Source: CAYWKU01 sp964459325
GTDB taxonomy: Bacteria > RBG-13-61-14 > CAYWKU01
Length of the DNA stretch: 64,000 nucleotides
NCBI GenBank assembly: GCA_964459325.1
Contig: CAYWKU010000007.1
Location: forward strand, 1-64,000
Direction of reading: 5' to 3'
The notes below the pieces were generated by a model. That model was not told the DNA's origin and searched no databases. It was given only the letters and a program-made list of their open reading frames with translations. Of the stretch, positions 50,207-59,186 are shown one piece after another. Both the position numbers and the translations under genes were made by a program. The number at the start of each line of letters is the position of its first letter. The stretch's first letter is position 1.

Positions 50207-51662
50207 GATAGTGTTAATGCATCCGCGAGTGGGGGACATGGACGATTTACGCTCCAGCCCCGCCCTGCCCCTGTCTCTTCTTCATGCCGCCGGCCCGGCT
50301 TCCCGCGAGTTTGAAGTTGCCATTGTGGACATGCGTCTCGGGCCGCGATGGCGGGATGATTTGAAGAAAGCCATCGGGCCTGAAACTCTGATGGTGGGAG
50401 TAACCTCCTTCACAGGGCCTATGATACTCTGGAACCTGGAGATGGTGAAGGAGGCCAAAAAGCACACCGAGGCGCCGATTGTTTGGGGCGGGGTTCATGC
50501 CACCATGGAGCCCCACGGGACCCTGGCCGACCCCGGCTGCGACATAGTGGTTATGGGAGAAGGGGAGGAAACTCTCCTGGAGCTGGCCCGCGCCCTCAAA
50601 AACGAAACCCCACTCGATAAAGTCCCCGGAATAGCCTTCATGCGCGACGGCGAAACGATAACCACGCCGCAGAGGGAATTGCTGGAGCTGGAAACTCAGC
50701 CCGAGATCCCCTATGAGCTTGTAGATGTCTCGAAATACATGCCCACCTACATGGGGCGCAAGAGCCTTTATTTTCAAAGCTCGCGCGGTTGTCCGCACGC
50801 ATGCACTTACTGCTACAATCCACGCTTCAACCGCCGCAAGTGGCGCGCTCAAAGCGCCGAAAGAACCCTCGAAAGGCTGCGGTATATCGTTGAAAACTAC
50901 GGCGTCGAGGACGTTTACTTCGTAGACGACAATATCTTTCTGGACCTGGAGCGGGATAAGAAGTTGATGGAGGGGATAAAGGAGCTGGGAATCACGTGGC
51001 AAATCCAGGGAGTCGATGTAATACGGATAAAGAAGCTTGACGACGATTTCATAGAGTCCCTTCGGGCCAACGGGTTGTTGCGGCTTACCATCGGAGTGGA
51101 ATCCGGTTGCCCCCGGATTCGGAAACTTATGGGCAAGGCCGGTGGCATAGAGGATATCAAGGAGACCTTCAGGAGATTATCGAAGCACGATATCATTGTT
51201 TTTGCCAACCTGCTCGGTGGATTGCCCACCGAGACGCCCGAGGAGTTGAAGCAGACCTCCGATTTGATGCTCGAATTGCTCCAAATCCATCCCGGGGCGT
51301 GTAACTCCCCTGTCTATATTTACACCCCCTATCCGGGCACCCGGATGTACGAACTGGCATGCGAGGAGGGTTTCAGGCCGCCCCGGGACCTGCGGGGATG
51401 GGGCGAAGTTATGCACTGGGAAGTGTGGAACTGGAAGAAAGGCGGCAGGAAGGCGAAACGGCTGCATGAGGGCTTGTACTTCGCCACGAACTTCCTGGAC
51501 CATAAAGCTCATACCTACGATGCTCCCCTGCCGGTAAAGCTGGCTTCAGATATTTACCGGCCCATAGCCAGGTGGAGGGTAAGACATTTCCGGTTCGAGC
51601 TTATGCCGGAAAAGGCCCTGGCGGAGCTGACTCAATCCATACTGGCGCGAAAAAAACGCTGA
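50199..51662 (+). CDS. Cobalamin-dependent radical SAM protein
   Basis: A 487-residue B12-binding radical SAM protein. The N-terminal domain (about 1-150) includes MVGVTSFTGPMILWNLEMV and WGGVHATMEPHGTLADPG. The cluster motif is CPHACTYCYNPRF near residue 197, followed by YFVDDNIFLDLERDK and GVESGCPRIRKLMGK. The C-terminus is helical. Family members act in lipid, hopanoid or natural-product methylation; the target is unknown. The start lies in the third copy of a 14-bp tandem repeat. It ends 12 bp before the convergent pilin gene. Confidence 0.87.
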   Translation: MAQIVLMHPRVGDMDDLRSSPALPLSLLHAAGPASREFEVAIVDMRLGPRWRDDLKKAIGPETLMVGVTSFTGPMILWNLEMVKEAKKHTEAPIVWGGVHATMEPHGTLADPGCDIVVMGEGEETLLELARALKNETPLDKVPGIAFMRDGETITTPQRELLELETQPEIPYELVDVSKYMPTYMGRKSLYFQSSRGCPHACTYCYNPRFNRRKWRAQSAERTLERLRYIVENYGVEDVYFVDDNIFLDLERDKKLMEGIKELGITWQIQGVDVIRIKKLDDDFIESLRANGLLRLTIGVESGCPRIRKLMGKAGGIEDIKETFRRLSKHDIIVFANLLGGLPTETPEELKQTSDLMLELLQIHPGACNSPVYIYTPYPGTRMYELACEEGFRPPRDLRGWGEVMHWEVWNWKKGGRKAKRLHEGLYFATNFLDHKAHTYDAPLPVKLASDIYRPIARWRVRHFRFELMPEKALAELTQSILARKKR

Positions 51663-51674
51663 GCCGATACAGTG

Positions 51675-52166
51675 TCACGGATTCATTTTGGCGTCGTCCT
51701 GAGTGTTCTCAAGTTGTTTAGCGTCGTTCATCTGCCAGGTATCTATAAAGTTATCCGAGTCCAGATTCGAGAAGGCAACTGCGGTGAAAGTTGTTTGGGT
51801 AACGCCGGGACTCGCGTTGTTTTGGGGGGTGTAAGTTGCCGGATTGCCCCCTCCTGCCCAGCATTTCGCTCCGGCTCCGGGTGTGCAAAGGGATGCTCCG
51901 CCGAGGTCGTAATAATATCTGATTATCGTTTGCGGCTGCCACCCGAGAACGCTGAAGTCATCGGTATATGACCCATTTTCGGTGAAATAACCAATCTGCC
52001 CGGTGTAAATGCCGGCGAGGTTGGCTTTGGCTTCCGATTGTTTCACGCGGGTGTTGAAGTTCAGGTAGTCCGGTATGGCCATTGCGGCCAGAATGCCAAT
52101 GATGGCGACCACAATCATCAGCTCGACCAGAGTAAAGCCGCCTTTTGAAGTTGTTGACTTTTTCAT
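51675..52166 (-). CDS. pilA: Type IV pilin (PilA-like major pilin)
   Basis: A 163-residue prepilin. The class III leader ends in KGG and is followed by FTLVELMIVVAIIGILAAMA with Glu5 of the mature protein, the standard pilin N-terminal helix. The mature chain starts with Phe for N-methylation. A C-terminal cysteine pair (SLCTPGAGAKCWAG) may form a loop. TauE-like or assembly genes are not adjacent; no pilB/T/C is in the window. It has a sigma-54-type promoter 55 bp upstream, as expected for PilR-controlled pilA. Confidence 0.92.
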   Translation of the reverse strand: MKKSTTSKGGFTLVELMIVVAIIGILAAMAIPDYLNFNTRVKQSEAKANLAGIYTGQIGYFTENGSYTDDFSVLGWQPQTIIRYYYDLGGASLCTPGAGAKCWAGGGNPATYTPQNNASPGVTQTTFTAVAFSNLDSDNFIDTWQMNDAKQLENTQDDAKMNP

Positions 52167-52220
52167 TTTTACCCCTTCCCCTGAGGATTTTCATAAGCGT
52201 ACGAATTTTTGATTTAATTA

Positions 52221-52236
52221 TGCAATTTATATGCCG
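52221..52236 (-). promoter_or_regulatory. Sigma-54 (-24/-12) promoter of pilA
   Basis: On the minus strand CGGCATATAAATTGCA: GGC and TTGCA at exact -24/-12 spacing. It lies 55 bp before the pilin ATG. Confidence 0.65.
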
Positions 52237-52332
52237 GAAGCCTTTGCCGACCATAAATGACTGTTTAAAATAAGAAATCCCCACCTCTGGAAGAAAGAAA
52301 GGTGTTTTCGATTAACGTAAAATGGCGGCACG

Positions 52333-52351
52333 GGTGACGAAATTCGTCACC
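52333..52351. promoter_or_regulatory. Perfect 9-1-9 palindrome upstream of pilA
   Basis: GGTGACGAA-A-TTCGTCACC, centred 106 bp upstream of the pilA -24 element, a position suited to an enhancer-binding protein. It also follows the terminator of the FadL genes, so an extra transcription stop is an alternative. Confidence 0.5.
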
Positions 52352-52361
52352 TTAGGCACAT

Positions 52362-52391
52362 AAAAAAAGCGACCCTCAAAAGTGGGGCCGC
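52362..52391 (-). terminator. Rho-independent terminator of the FadL pair
   Basis: On the minus strand GCGGCCC ... GGGTCGC followed by seven T residues, about 35 bp after the second FadL stop. Confidence 0.8.
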
Positions 52392-52425
52392 CCGCAAAGT
52401 TGCTTAGATAGTATGGAGGAAAAAG

Positions 52426-53733
52426 CTATAACTTCAGGGTAATATTAAGTCCCTGGTATATTACGTGACCTTTTGAGGTAATTTTATGAGGGTCGCGGGA
52501 AAGGTTAACAAAATCCCGCTCCACCAAGTGGATGTATTGATAGAAGTATCCGAGCCCTATATACTGAGCCCTTCTGCGGGGATGGTAGCCTATCATGAGT
52601 CCGCCGCTGAAGTAGTGAGCGTCGTTGTCTATGCTGTTGGAAACCTCAATTCCCTTTTCGGGAAACGGGCTTTCGTAGTAACTGTATCCGGCTCGGACGG
52701 CATAGTCGGTGCGGGAGTACTTTCCACCTATCCTGTCCTTCCACTCCACCCCGAATTTCGGCCACCATATGTCCTCCAGCTCGATATCCGGGTAGGAAGT
52801 TCCGGGGAGGCCGCCGGAAGATTCCCATTTTATCCACGGCTTCACCTCGGACCACATATCATACTGCATATCGAAGGCCAGCGTCAGGTTTTTATGGGGA
52901 TACAATGCGATTCCCGCCGCCAGTTGCGGCGGATTTAACATGTACATGTAACCTTCCATTGTCAACGTGGAATCCGGTAAAAGGTCGTTTCCGATGATTT
53001 TGACGGGTATGTAGAACTTATTGCCCAGTTTATAGCGGTAAAACACTCCCAGGTTCATCCAGTCGGTAACCCGGTAATGGGCCCCCATTTCGTAACTTTC
53101 ACGCATCAAAACGTTTATTCTGAATGCCGTGTTCACGTCCGGCGTGGATGCGCCCAGCTCCATGCCCAGAACGGCGTTGACTATTTCGTTGGCGTCCAGC
53201 AGGAGCGTATTGCTGGAAAATCCCAGGGTCAGGTTCGTGGCCGCGCCCACGCTGAAGTTGCGGGTGATTTTCAGCGACCCGCCGGCTATCACGTAAAACC
53301 ACCTTTGTGCACGATAACGCTCGAAAGTAGGGCCTTGTCCCAACTCTATCACCAGTGTCCAGTCATCGGGGAGATACACATCGATACCGGCGGTCAACCT
53401 TTTGGTAAGGGGTATAATCGCCCCTATGGCCATGGCGCTGGTGTAAGGGTCATTCTGCTCCACGTCGTTCAGGTACAACTTGGAATGGGTGCCCACCTGT
53501 CCGAGCTGAGCGAAATATTCGCGCGTCTGGAGGTCCCAGTACTGGCGGGCGTAATCCAGAGCGGCGGGGTTGTAGGCCATGGCCGATGTGTCGTTGGCGG
53601 CTGCTACCTGGGCCTGCCCCATAGCCACGCCCCTTGCGCCCAATCCCTGTTCCAGTATTCCGGCAGGGGCGTTTTCCGCTACAATCAATACCGCAGCCAG
53701 CGCCAACAAAGCCCCTCTTACAATATGTTTCAT
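52426..53733 (-). CDS. OmpP1/FadL/TodX family outer-membrane transporter (paralogue 2)
   Basis: A 435-residue outer-membrane barrel. A signal peptide (LLALAAVLIVAENAPAG) is followed by the FadL-like hatch segment GARGVAMGQAQVAAANDTSAMAYNPAAL. Fourteen-strand-type barrel repeats rich in Tyr follow, and the chain ends in a strand (GLNITLKL). These proteins let hydrophobic molecules such as fatty acids or hydrocarbons cross the outer membrane. It is clearly homologous to the gene upstream and lies 86 bp after it in the same unit. GGAGG precedes the ATG at 53733; the longer frame to 53757 lacks this. Confidence 0.9.
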   Translation of the reverse strand: MKHIVRGALLALAAVLIVAENAPAGILEQGLGARGVAMGQAQVAAANDTSAMAYNPAALDYARQYWDLQTREYFAQLGQVGTHSKLYLNDVEQNDPYTSAMAIGAIIPLTKRLTAGIDVYLPDDWTLVIELGQGPTFERYRAQRWFYVIAGGSLKITRNFSVGAATNLTLGFSSNTLLLDANEIVNAVLGMELGASTPDVNTAFRINVLMRESYEMGAHYRVTDWMNLGVFYRYKLGNKFYIPVKIIGNDLLPDSTLTMEGYMYMLNPPQLAAGIALYPHKNLTLAFDMQYDMWSEVKPWIKWESSGGLPGTSYPDIELEDIWWPKFGVEWKDRIGGKYSRTDYAVRAGYSYYESPFPEKGIEVSNSIDNDAHYFSGGLMIGYHPRRRAQYIGLGYFYQYIHLVERDFVNLSRDPHKITSKGHVIYQGLNITLKL

Positions 53734-53819
53734 GAGATCCTCCAATTTACCTGCCATTTATTCAAGCATCCCCTTAATTTCGATAAACCGGGTTAAGTTC
53801 CCAAAAGCTCGATTTTCTT

Positions 53820-55148
53820 TCACCAGTGCATGGACAAGGCCAACCCGTTGTACACGACGTTGCCGTCGCTCACTATTACGGCCGGGTTTTCGCCCGCGTT
53901 CCTGTGTTTCCTCTCCACCAGGTGGATGTATTCGTACCAGTATTCGAGCTGAATGTAAGCGGGGCCTTTCTTGACGCTGCCCTGATAAGGCGTATAGCCG
54001 AGCGCCAGGCCGCCGGTGTAGTAGTGGGCGTCGTTGTCAATTAGTCCGGACTGGTTTTCAGGCGAATTAATGGGTGGGTACGGGGAGGGATAATACTTGT
54101 AGCCGGCCCGCACCGCGTAATCCATACGCTCGAACTTGCCCCGGAAGTTGTCCTTCCATTCCACACCGTACTTCTGAATCCAGACATCGTCCAGCTCCGT
54201 CACCGGATATCCGGCGTTAAAGTCGGGGTTGTCCGACAGTAATGCAAGACCCTGCTGGTTGTTTTCTTTGGAATATAGCGCCCGGGTCAGGTCGGCCGCG
54301 ATGGTAAGCCCTTCAATGGGATACAGAGCCATACCCCCGGTCATCTCGATGGGGTTAACGCCCTTCTGCTCGACCAGAATGTTCACGTCGGGAAGCAGAC
54401 CGCCGCCCACTATATGTATGGGAATATTAACTGGAGCCGGGTTTCTGTATTTATAAATAAACCCGAGAGTGAGCCAGTCGAAAGCCTTGTAGGTAATACC
54501 GGCCTTGTAACTGGAAGTCATTATTACATCCAACTCGAAAGCGGGATTTACGTCGACCGCTCCCTCGCCGAGGTCCATTCCCAGCAAATCGTTCAGAATG
54601 GGCATCAGGTTGACATTCAGCGTGCTGGAATTGTAGGCGAGGTTGGCGGCGCCGGCGTATCCGAGATACAGCTTTTCGGTAATCTGAAACCCGAAAGCCG
54701 TGCTTAACCCGAAGGTATGGTCGGCGGTGTACCGGCCGATGCGGGGGCCGTAGAACATGTCCACGGTAAGCAGCGCGTCGGTGGTCATGAAAATGTGACC
54801 TCCCACCACCAGCCTTTTCGTCACTGGCAGTATAAATCCCGTGGTCATGGACGGAGCGTAACCTTCGTTCTGGTCCTCATCGTTGAGATACAACTTGTGG
54901 TTGGTGCCGCCCTGGCTGAACTGGATGTAAGGCTCGAGGACGCCGAGACCCCAGTAGTCCCTGGCGGCTATCAACGTGGCGGGATTGTAAAAGGCGGCCG
55001 AGAAATCGTTCGACGCCGCCACCTGGGCCTGCCCCATGGCCACTCCCCGGGCGCCGTAACCATACTCGGACATTCCCCCTTTCGCAGTGGCGCCCATGCC
55101 TCCGATGAAAACCGCAACCAGACATATAACCAAAAGCTTGAATTTCAT
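53820..55148 (-). CDS. OmpP1/FadL/TodX family outer-membrane transporter (paralogue 1)
   Basis: A 442-residue paralogue of the next gene, with leader KLLVICLVAVFIGGMGATAKG and the same hatch segment GARGVAMGQAQVAASNDFSAAFYNPATL. The two share KLYLND-type turns, YAVRAGYKYY-type strands and a YIHLVER motif near the end, showing a local duplication. GGAGG sits six bases before the ATG at 55148, which is preferred over the longer frame to 55211. It is the first gene after a promoter overlapped by a palindromic operator. Confidence 0.9.
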   Translation of the reverse strand: MKFKLLVICLVAVFIGGMGATAKGGMSEYGYGARGVAMGQAQVAASNDFSAAFYNPATLIAARDYWGLGVLEPYIQFSQGGTNHKLYLNDEDQNEGYAPSMTTGFILPVTKRLVVGGHIFMTTDALLTVDMFYGPRIGRYTADHTFGLSTAFGFQITEKLYLGYAGAANLAYNSSTLNVNLMPILNDLLGMDLGEGAVDVNPAFELDVIMTSSYKAGITYKAFDWLTLGFIYKYRNPAPVNIPIHIVGGGLLPDVNILVEQKGVNPIEMTGGMALYPIEGLTIAADLTRALYSKENNQQGLALLSDNPDFNAGYPVTELDDVWIQKYGVEWKDNFRGKFERMDYAVRAGYKYYPSPYPPINSPENQSGLIDNDAHYYTGGLALGYTPYQGSVKKGPAYIQLEYWYEYIHLVERKHRNAGENPAVIVSDGNVVYNGLALSMHW

Positions 55149-55196
55149 GGTCCCTCCTGCCGGAAACCCGATAATATGCGAGCTTCTTTTGCCTGA

Positions 55197-55214
55197 ATCA
55201 TGAAACTTCATGAT
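55197..55214. promoter_or_regulatory. Palindromic operator upstream of the FadL pair
   Basis: ATCATGAA-AC-TTCATGAT, an 8-2-8 perfect inverted repeat lying right after the -10 of the promoter. A bound repressor would cover the transcription start. Confidence 0.6.
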
Positions 55215-55242
55215 ATGTATTCTATTTGAGAAATTTTTTCAA
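55214..55242 (-). promoter_or_regulatory. Sigma-70 promoter of the FadL pair
   Basis: On the minus strand TTGAAA, 17-bp spacer, TACATA, about 66 bp before the ATG at 55148. The -10 abuts the palindrome at 55197-55214. Confidence 0.5.
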
Positions 55243-55260
55243 GTGATTCTTTGAATTTTT

Positions 55261-56535
55261 TTACCATCTGGTATGCCCCTCTCCGAATACTATGTATTTC
55301 CGGGAAGTTAGACTCTCCAGCCCCATGGGCCCGAAAGCGTGCAGCCGGGAAGTGCTTATCCCGATTTCCGCGCCAAGCCCGTATTCGCCACCGTCGCTGA
55401 AGCGCGTGCTGGCGTTAATCATCACCGACGAACTCCCCACTTCCGTTAAAAATCTCATGGCCCGGGTATGGTCCGAACTGACTACGGATTCGGTATGGTC
55501 CGAGCCGTACTGCCTGATGTGCGCAATCGCCTCGTCCAGCGACTCCACCACCCTAACCGCCAGGATAAGGTCTAAGTATTCCTCGTACCAGTCCTTCTTG
55601 GTGGCCGCCTTGATTCCCTTGATTATCTTGCGGGTTTCGGAACAGCCGCGCAACTCAACCCCCGCTTTTTTAAACCGTTCGGCCATTTTCGGGAGAAATT
55701 TCTTCGCTATCCCTTTATGAACCAACATGGTCTCCATGGCGTTGCAAACCCCCGGCCTCTGGACCTTGGCGTTGTAGCATATATCCTGCGCCATTTTGAG
55801 CTGAGCCTTGCTGTCCACGAAGACGTGGCATACTCCCTTGTAGTGCTTCAGCACCGGAATCCTGGAGATATCAACCACTTTCCTTATAAGCTCCTCACCG
55901 CCTCTCGGAATCACCAGGTCGATGGTTTCTTCCATTTGCAGTAAATTGTCAATGGCTTTCCTGTCGGCGGTGGGTACCACCTGGATGGCGTCCTCCGGCA
56001 GACCGGCTTTTTTCAATCCCTGCATGAGCACCTTGCCCACGGCCATGTTCGAGCGAAGGCTTTCGCTGCCTCCCCTTAAAATTATGGCGTTGCCGCTTTT
56101 TATACACAACCCGGCGGCATCTGCTGTGACATTGGGTCTGGCTTCGTAAATCAGGAGAATAACCCCCAGCGGTATCCGCATCTGGCCCACCCACAACCCG
56201 TTGGGGCGGCGCCACATCCCGGTTACTTCTCCCACCGGGTCGGGAAGGCCCGCCACCTCCTCCAACCCGGAAGCCATATCTTCTATGCGTTTTTCGCTCA
56301 GGGTAAGCCTGTCCACCAGCGCCGAGGGGCGTTTTTTGGCCCTGGCGTCGGCGACGTCTTTAGAATTTTCGGCCAGTATTTCGTCGGATTTTTTCCTCAA
56401 CAACTCGGCCATCGCGCCCAAAGCCGCGTTCTTTTGAGTCTGGCCCGTGGAAGAAAGCTTGAAGGCCGCTTGTTTCGAGCGCGACGCCAACTCGTTTAAG
56501 TCGATTTTTTTGCCGGTTTTTTGTGATTTAGCCAT
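55261..56535 (-). CDS. proA: Gamma-glutamyl phosphate reductase
   Basis: A 424-residue NADPH-dependent aldehyde-dehydrogenase-fold enzyme that converts gamma-glutamyl phosphate to glutamate semialdehyde in proline synthesis. Family motifs are intact: YEARPNVTADAAGLCIKSGN near 130, AIILRGGSESLRSN, the catalytic Cys in NAKVQRPGVCNAMETMLVH near 260, and TEVGSSSVMINASTRFSDGGE near the end. It follows the lipid kinase by 19 bp on the same strand. proB is not nearby. Confidence 0.96.
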   Translation of the reverse strand: MAKSQKTGKKIDLNELASRSKQAAFKLSSTGQTQKNAALGAMAELLRKKSDEILAENSKDVADARAKKRPSALVDRLTLSEKRIEDMASGLEEVAGLPDPVGEVTGMWRRPNGLWVGQMRIPLGVILLIYEARPNVTADAAGLCIKSGNAIILRGGSESLRSNMAVGKVLMQGLKKAGLPEDAIQVVPTADRKAIDNLLQMEETIDLVIPRGGEELIRKVVDISRIPVLKHYKGVCHVFVDSKAQLKMAQDICYNAKVQRPGVCNAMETMLVHKGIAKKFLPKMAERFKKAGVELRGCSETRKIIKGIKAATKKDWYEEYLDLILAVRVVESLDEAIAHIRQYGSDHTESVVSSDHTRAMRFLTEVGSSSVMINASTRFSDGGEYGLGAEIGISTSRLHAFGPMGLESLTSRKYIVFGEGHTRW

Positions 56536-56554
56536 TTTTTATAACCCGAGTGCT

Positions 56555-57637
56555 TCAGTTTTCGCACATAAGCCAGTTTTCCAGTGGAGGGGGATGGCGC
56601 CCTTCGTGCTCGGTACTTTCCTCTTCCTTTCCCGAAACCTCCGGTAGCATGCGACTTTCCCAGTCTTCCGGCAGACCTATCTCCCGAGGCAGGCGTTTTC
56701 CGCCTTCCCGAATTACATTCAACACCGGCCCCTGGCATACCCGGAATTCGTTGGCGTCCTTGTACATTTCGCCGTCCACGGTGTAGGGCGGGTTGCCTTC
56801 GGTTTTTATGTAAACATTTTTCCCGAGCTCGTCTATAACTCCGGGATTTTTGACTCTTTTGCCGAGAATAATCTTGGGCACGAAAGGCACCACTTTAAAA
56901 GGGTTCATCGTGGTGCCGCGGATGTGGACATAGCCCGGCTTTTCGTAGGCCCTGTAAGCCAGCTTTACCCCCAGCCCCACTTCCTTGATGGAACAAATCA
57001 ATATCGCCCGGCAATCAGGCATCTCGACGGTGTCGCCCTCCATCTCCATTACCGTAGGATGCTTACCGAAAATTTCCTTGGCCATTGAAGTTTGAAAGAT
57101 GGCCGAAGCTATCAGCCGCGCGGTTACTTTGAACGCCTGCCACGGTCCGAGAACGGCGCCTTTATAGTAGTACTCCAGGAAATTTCCCGCTATTCCGTAT
57201 CCCCATATGAATCCGTACTTTTCGTTTATCTTCAATACCGGCTGCCGCACGTGCTGGATTTCCTTGCCCTCCTTATATTTCTGCACGACGCTGGTAAGAA
57301 TTTCTTCCCCCTTGCCCTTGTGTTTGATGGACTTGGAGATGGTGTTCATAGTCCCGCCCCTCAGGCTCAAAAGTTTCGGCAGGGCCAGACCCTTCTCGAG
57401 GTAAACGGGGATAAAATTGGTGAGGGTTACGTGAGCAGTGCCGTCGCCGCCGTTAATGGCGAGAATATCTATCCCCTTATCTATAAAATCATGGGCCAGG
57501 GCGGGGAGTTCGTCTATGCTGCGCGTTTCGTAGACCCAACCGGAATCGCCCACGATGCGCTGCAGCGAATCCTTAATCCAAGGCCTTTTGATGTTCTTCT
57601 TGGCCTTCGGATTGGTTATAACTCCTATCCCCGGCAT
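56555..57637 (-). CDS. Diacylglycerol kinase-family lipid kinase
   Basis: A 360-residue DAGK-catalytic-domain protein (YegS/BmrU/DgkB type). The ATP motif is NGGDGTAHVTLTN near 83, followed by the second conserved motif LRGGTMNTISKSI near 113 and the C-terminal YTVDGEMYKDA motif. It phosphorylates diacylglycerol, sphingosine-like or undecaprenol-type lipids. It starts about 200 bp from the divergent radical SAM gene and is followed closely by proA; the pairing looks fortuitous. Confidence 0.88.
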   Translation of the reverse strand: MPGIGVITNPKAKKNIKRPWIKDSLQRIVGDSGWVYETRSIDELPALAHDFIDKGIDILAINGGDGTAHVTLTNFIPVYLEKGLALPKLLSLRGGTMNTISKSIKHKGKGEEILTSVVQKYKEGKEIQHVRQPVLKINEKYGFIWGYGIAGNFLEYYYKGAVLGPWQAFKVTARLIASAIFQTSMAKEIFGKHPTVMEMEGDTVEMPDCRAILICSIKEVGLGVKLAYRAYEKPGYVHIRGTTMNPFKVVPFVPKIILGKRVKNPGVIDELGKNVYIKTEGNPPYTVDGEMYKDANEFRVCQGPVLNVIREGGKRLPREIGLPEDWESRMLPEVSGKEEESTEHEGRHPPPLENWLMCEN

Positions 57638-57795
57638 ATTCCAACCTTTTTACCGGCAACCTGCAAAAAAGAATTAAAAAACCGCACTTTGAACCGGCTA
57701 AAGTGCCTAAACAATACACTATAACACACCGGCTCGTCAACAAACCTCAAAAAGTCGTCTATATTCCGTCAGTTGCGGTGGAAATTCGGGCGAAA

Positions 57796-57824
57796 TTGAC
57801 ACAAACCCGCAGCGGGTTCACAAT
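57796..57824 (+). promoter_or_regulatory. Promoter with internal palindrome for the third radical SAM gene
   Basis: TTGACA, 17-bp spacer, CACAAT. The spacer contains the perfect palindrome AACCCGC-A-GCGGGTT (57804-57818). The start codon lies only 12 bp after the -10, so the message would have almost no leader. Confidence 0.45.
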
Positions 57825-57836
57825 GTTACTCGAAAA

Positions 57837-59168
57837 ATGCCCCCCGATTCCGATACATCCCGGGTTTTGTTAATAAACCCCCCCGTTTATGATTTCGCCG
57901 CTTACGATTTCTGGGCCAAACCCATGGGGCTGCTGGCGATTGCGGGAAATTTCGCCGGTTTCGGCCTCGAACCGGTGCTTGTCGATGCTATGGACCCTCA
58001 TCACCCGCTTTTGGAGGAGTTGACCGTACCGGCCCGGAAGGAGCATGGCAAGGGAAAGTTTCTCGCCGAGGAAGTCCCCAAACCGCAGCCTCTGGTCGAT
58101 GTGCCCCGGAAGTACAAGCGCCACGGGATGCCGCGGAAAAGGTTCGCCGGGGCGATTAAGGCGGCCGGAAAGGTCCGGGCGGCACTGATTACGTGCGCCA
58201 TGACGTACTGGTATCCGGGGGCTTTCGAAGTCGTTTCCATCCTCAAGGAAGTTGTGCCGCAGACGCCGGTAATACTCGGCGGCGGCTACGCCACCCTCTG
58301 CAACGAACACGCCCGGAACAAATCGGGCGCCGACGCCGTAATTTCGGGTCCCGCCGAAACGTCGAAGGAATTTCAAAAACTGACTGGCATTGAGCTTGGG
58401 GAGCGGACGTTGTTCGAGCCGGCCCTGGAGCTTTATAACCGGCTGGATTACGCCCCCCTGTTAACCTCCCGGGGGTGTCCGTTTTCATGCGATTACTGCG
58501 CATCCGGAATGCTCTTTCCGGGGTGCGAATTCCGGGACACTGACCGGATATTGGCCGAGATTGAAGCTTCCCTGAAAAGGGGTGTGCGGGATTTCGCATT
58601 CTACGACGACGCACTTACCCTCCATCCCGAAAAAAGGCTTATACCAGTTCTCGAAGAAGTGATAAAAGAGGAATGGGAGATTAACTTCCACACCCCCAAC
58701 GCCGTACATGCCCACACCGTAGATTATGAACTCGCCTCACTCATGAAAAGGGCGGGGTTCGTTACAATCCGGCTCGGCGTGGAAACCACGGCTTCACCGG
58801 ATAAAAGGCACGACAACAAGCTCGACCCGTCGGTACTGCCACAAGTAGCGAAGGCTTTCACGAACGCCGGATACCGGCCCGGGGAAGTGGGAGCGTATAT
58901 ACTGGCGGGCTTGCCCGGACAAAAACCAAAAGACGTACAAACCGACATCGAGACCCTTTGGAATATGGGCGTAAGACCGTACATAGCCGAATATTCTCCC
59001 ATTCCCGGAACCGGGCTCTTCGATATCGCGGCCGGGATATCGAGATATGACATTGAAAGCGAGCCACTGACTCAAAACAACTCCATATTGCCCTGTGCCT
59101 CAAATGAGTTCACAATAAGAGATTTACAGCGTTTGAAAGAAATATCGTGGCCATCAAGAGCTCGATAA
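57837..59168 (+). CDS. B12-binding-type radical SAM protein
   Basis: A 443-residue protein. The N-terminal part (RVLLINPPVYDFAAYDFWAKP, LGGGYATLCNEHARNKSG) is a cobalamin-binding-like domain. The core cluster motif is CPFSCDYCASGM near residue 218, then DFAFYDDALTLHPEKRL and TIRLGVETTASPDKRH. No Shine-Dalgarno sequence is visible and the promoter lies very close, which suggests a leaderless message. The GH31 gene starts 18 bp downstream and is likely co-transcribed. The substrate is unknown. Confidence 0.82.
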   Translation: MPPDSDTSRVLLINPPVYDFAAYDFWAKPMGLLAIAGNFAGFGLEPVLVDAMDPHHPLLEELTVPARKEHGKGKFLAEEVPKPQPLVDVPRKYKRHGMPRKRFAGAIKAAGKVRAALITCAMTYWYPGAFEVVSILKEVVPQTPVILGGGYATLCNEHARNKSGADAVISGPAETSKEFQKLTGIELGERTLFEPALELYNRLDYAPLLTSRGCPFSCDYCASGMLFPGCEFRDTDRILAEIEASLKRGVRDFAFYDDALTLHPEKRLIPVLEEVIKEEWEINFHTPNAVHAHTVDYELASLMKRAGFVTIRLGVETTASPDKRHDNKLDPSVLPQVAKAFTNAGYRPGEVGAYILAGLPGQKPKDVQTDIETLWNMGVRPYIAEYSPIPGTGLFDIAAGISRYDIESEPLTQNNSILPCASNEFTIRDLQRLKEISWPSRAR

Positions 59169-59186
59169 CCGAGGAGGTCTTTGGCG

